The notes beneath the pieces are model-generated. The model was not told where the DNA came from and did not search any database. It saw only the letters and a program-made list of their open reading frames with translations. From Chionoecetes opilio (Eukaryota; Arthropoda; Malacostraca; Decapoda; Majidae): a stretch of 64,000 nt of DNA. The stretch spans positions 15,001-79,000 of the forward strand of contig JACEEZ010015156.1 in assembly GCA_016584305.1 (NCBI GenBank), read 5' to 3'. Position 1 is the first letter of the stretch. Each line of letters begins with the position of its first letter. The position numbers and the translations under genes were made by a program. Positions 63,061 through 64,000 of this stretch are shown in pieces.

Positions 63061-63505
63061 GCGTTACTACTCTCTCGTTGAGGAACATAGCATACCACCA
63101 TTCTTTGTGCTTTGAAGTAAGGTACTGCCAACCCAGTCAACATTAGCACCGGGACTCGTACTCAAGTCCAACTCTACATTATTATTATTAGCTTTAACAC
63201 TACCTTGGTGGTGAAATTCATCTAGATATTCTTTGTGTGTTTTTTCTCTAGGGTTAATTACGTTGGTGTGTATGTACATATTGTCTATATTATATGTATA
63301 TAAGGCATTTTCTTTAATAATCTCTGTTTGTGCTGTCAAAAGCGAAGAGTCATCTAACTACTTGCGACAAAGGATGATTTATTTGATATTATGGGTAAAT
63401 TGTGATTGGGTACTACTTCTTTCCTCACCTTTTTTTGTTATGGTTTGGGCGTTTCAGTACGTACGCTACTCGATTTCCTCTAGACACTCCTGTCCGCTCG
63501 TAACA
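63061..63505 (+). mobile_element. Probable LTR end (left boundary not determined)
   Basis: The sequence up to CGCTCGTAACA at 63505 is directly followed by GT and a primer-binding site, so a 5' LTR should end here. The start of the LTR cannot be fixed because no matching TG-tip was found upstream. The plus-strand frame 63233-63529 is not protein-like. Confidence 0.45.
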
Positions 63506-63507
63506 GT

Positions 63508-63525
63508 TGGGGGCCTGTCCGGTAT
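63508..63525 (+). promoter_or_regulatory. Candidate tRNA-Pro-type primer-binding site
   Basis: TGGGGGCCTGTCCGGTAT differs at three positions from the well-known 18-base tRNA-Pro primer-binding site (TGGGGGCTCGTCCGGGAT). It lies two bases after a CA-type LTR tip. It marks the start of minus-strand DNA synthesis in an LTR element transcribed to the right. Confidence 0.5.
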
Positions 63526-64000
63526 GTAATAACCTTACGGTGTTATTTCTTAATCTCCTTCAGTGATATTCATATTTTTTCTGGTTTTCACCCCAGGTAT
63601 TTTTCTTTGGTGTGAGAGTTTCACTGTGTCTATGTGGTGGGTTTTAGTACTTTACGTGGTGCCTACGATCTGGATTGACTCGTGGTGGATAGCTGTGCCT
63701 TTAAAACTCACTACACGAATGCTGTGTAGAGGCATTTCCAGTTCGTCACACTGCTTAAATGTACCTGATTGCTCTGTCTTGATATTTTTTCAAGTATGAC
63801 ACTTTCCTCCCCTAAGCTATATCTGACTCATGTCTCTTCTCACGGGAACAAGCGATGTTCCAAATCTAGTTATACCTCACTCGATTATTAACTTGACCAG
63901 TTTTTCAAAACTCTCAAGACATTTGAGTAATTATTGCCGATCTCTGTGTGCGTATTGTGGGTAGCTGCCATTCTCTGGATACTTTCTCGCACTGGCTCGT
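63526..64000 (+). other. Leader/internal start of an LTR element, cut by the window edge
   Basis: If the primer site is right, this is the untranslated leader. A 78-codon frame (63563-63799) has no gag motif. Confidence 0.3.

Noticed and set aside
63067..63339. Minus-strand frame with a faint resemblance to an RT palm (YNIDNMYIHT, THKEYLDEF)
   Set aside because: The similarity is slight, lies on the opposite strand to the neighbouring LTR features, and has no supporting blocks on either side.

Overview
The window is eukaryotic repeat-rich DNA. Long (CT/GA)n, (TA)n and (CA)n tracts, decapod-type LINE families, tRNA-derived SINEs and P/THAP9-, hAT- and Gypsy-type elements together suggest a decapod crustacean. 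This is an inference from composition and families, not a species identification. I see no intact host gene and no rRNA, genuine tRNA or CRISPR. Nearly everything that can be recognised is a mobile element, most of them broken by stops and frameshifts, and many are nested with target-site duplications (TSDs) that can still be read.

Layout. 1-3057: a DNA element with ~300 bp inverted repeats and a hAT-like transposase pseudogene. 3617-5446: a ZMYM1/hAT fragment, a tRNA-derived SINE (family A) and a TIR-ended repeat. 5496-12461: an RTE-like LINE split by two DNA elements. Element A (5662-9307, TSD AAT) carries a gene with FEN/XPG-like motifs; element B (9707-12205, TSD TA) carries a transposase C-terminus and a nested LINE. 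12481-20989: SINEs (A and B), a LINE 3' end and microsatellites. 21590-24830: a second RTE copy and Gypsy fragments. 26128-29092: a second, divergent member of the transposase family seen at 1-3057. 29588-30448: two unrecognised coding-like stretches.

30942-32955: an RTE fragment split by a P-type element (31113-32819, 8 bp TSD TTTCCACC). 34582-38070: an X/BS-like LINE split by a small P-type element (34702-35069), a larger P-type element (35463-36920, TSD AGTGGATC) and a hAT-type non-autonomous element (37075-37743, TSD AAATGTGG). 38440-39450: a candidate LTR and a large inverted duplication centred on (TA)n. 40225-45480: a Rex1/CR1-like LINE interrupted by an RTE element (40914-44193, TSD CGAAACAA). 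45782-52032: LINE ORF1 and RT fragments, including an ORF1-only LINE set in a (CT)n tract and itself split by a 180 bp SINE with a 12 bp TSD. 53484-54028: SINE-like units with CA tails. 55078-62600: a LINE 3' end plus Gypsy pol, followed by an indel-riddled second copy of the same 3.3 kb that looks like unpolished long-read sequence. 63508: a tRNA-Pro-like primer-binding site marks the start of another LTR element that runs off the window.

Taken together the window is a stratified transposon graveyard. Most DNA transposons with readable boundaries sit inside retroelement copies, which gives their relative order of insertion. The most unusual items are element A, whose coding content resembles a PIN/FEN nuclease rather than a standard DDE transposase, the two divergent members of one poorly characterised transposase family, and the cluster of three P-type elements.
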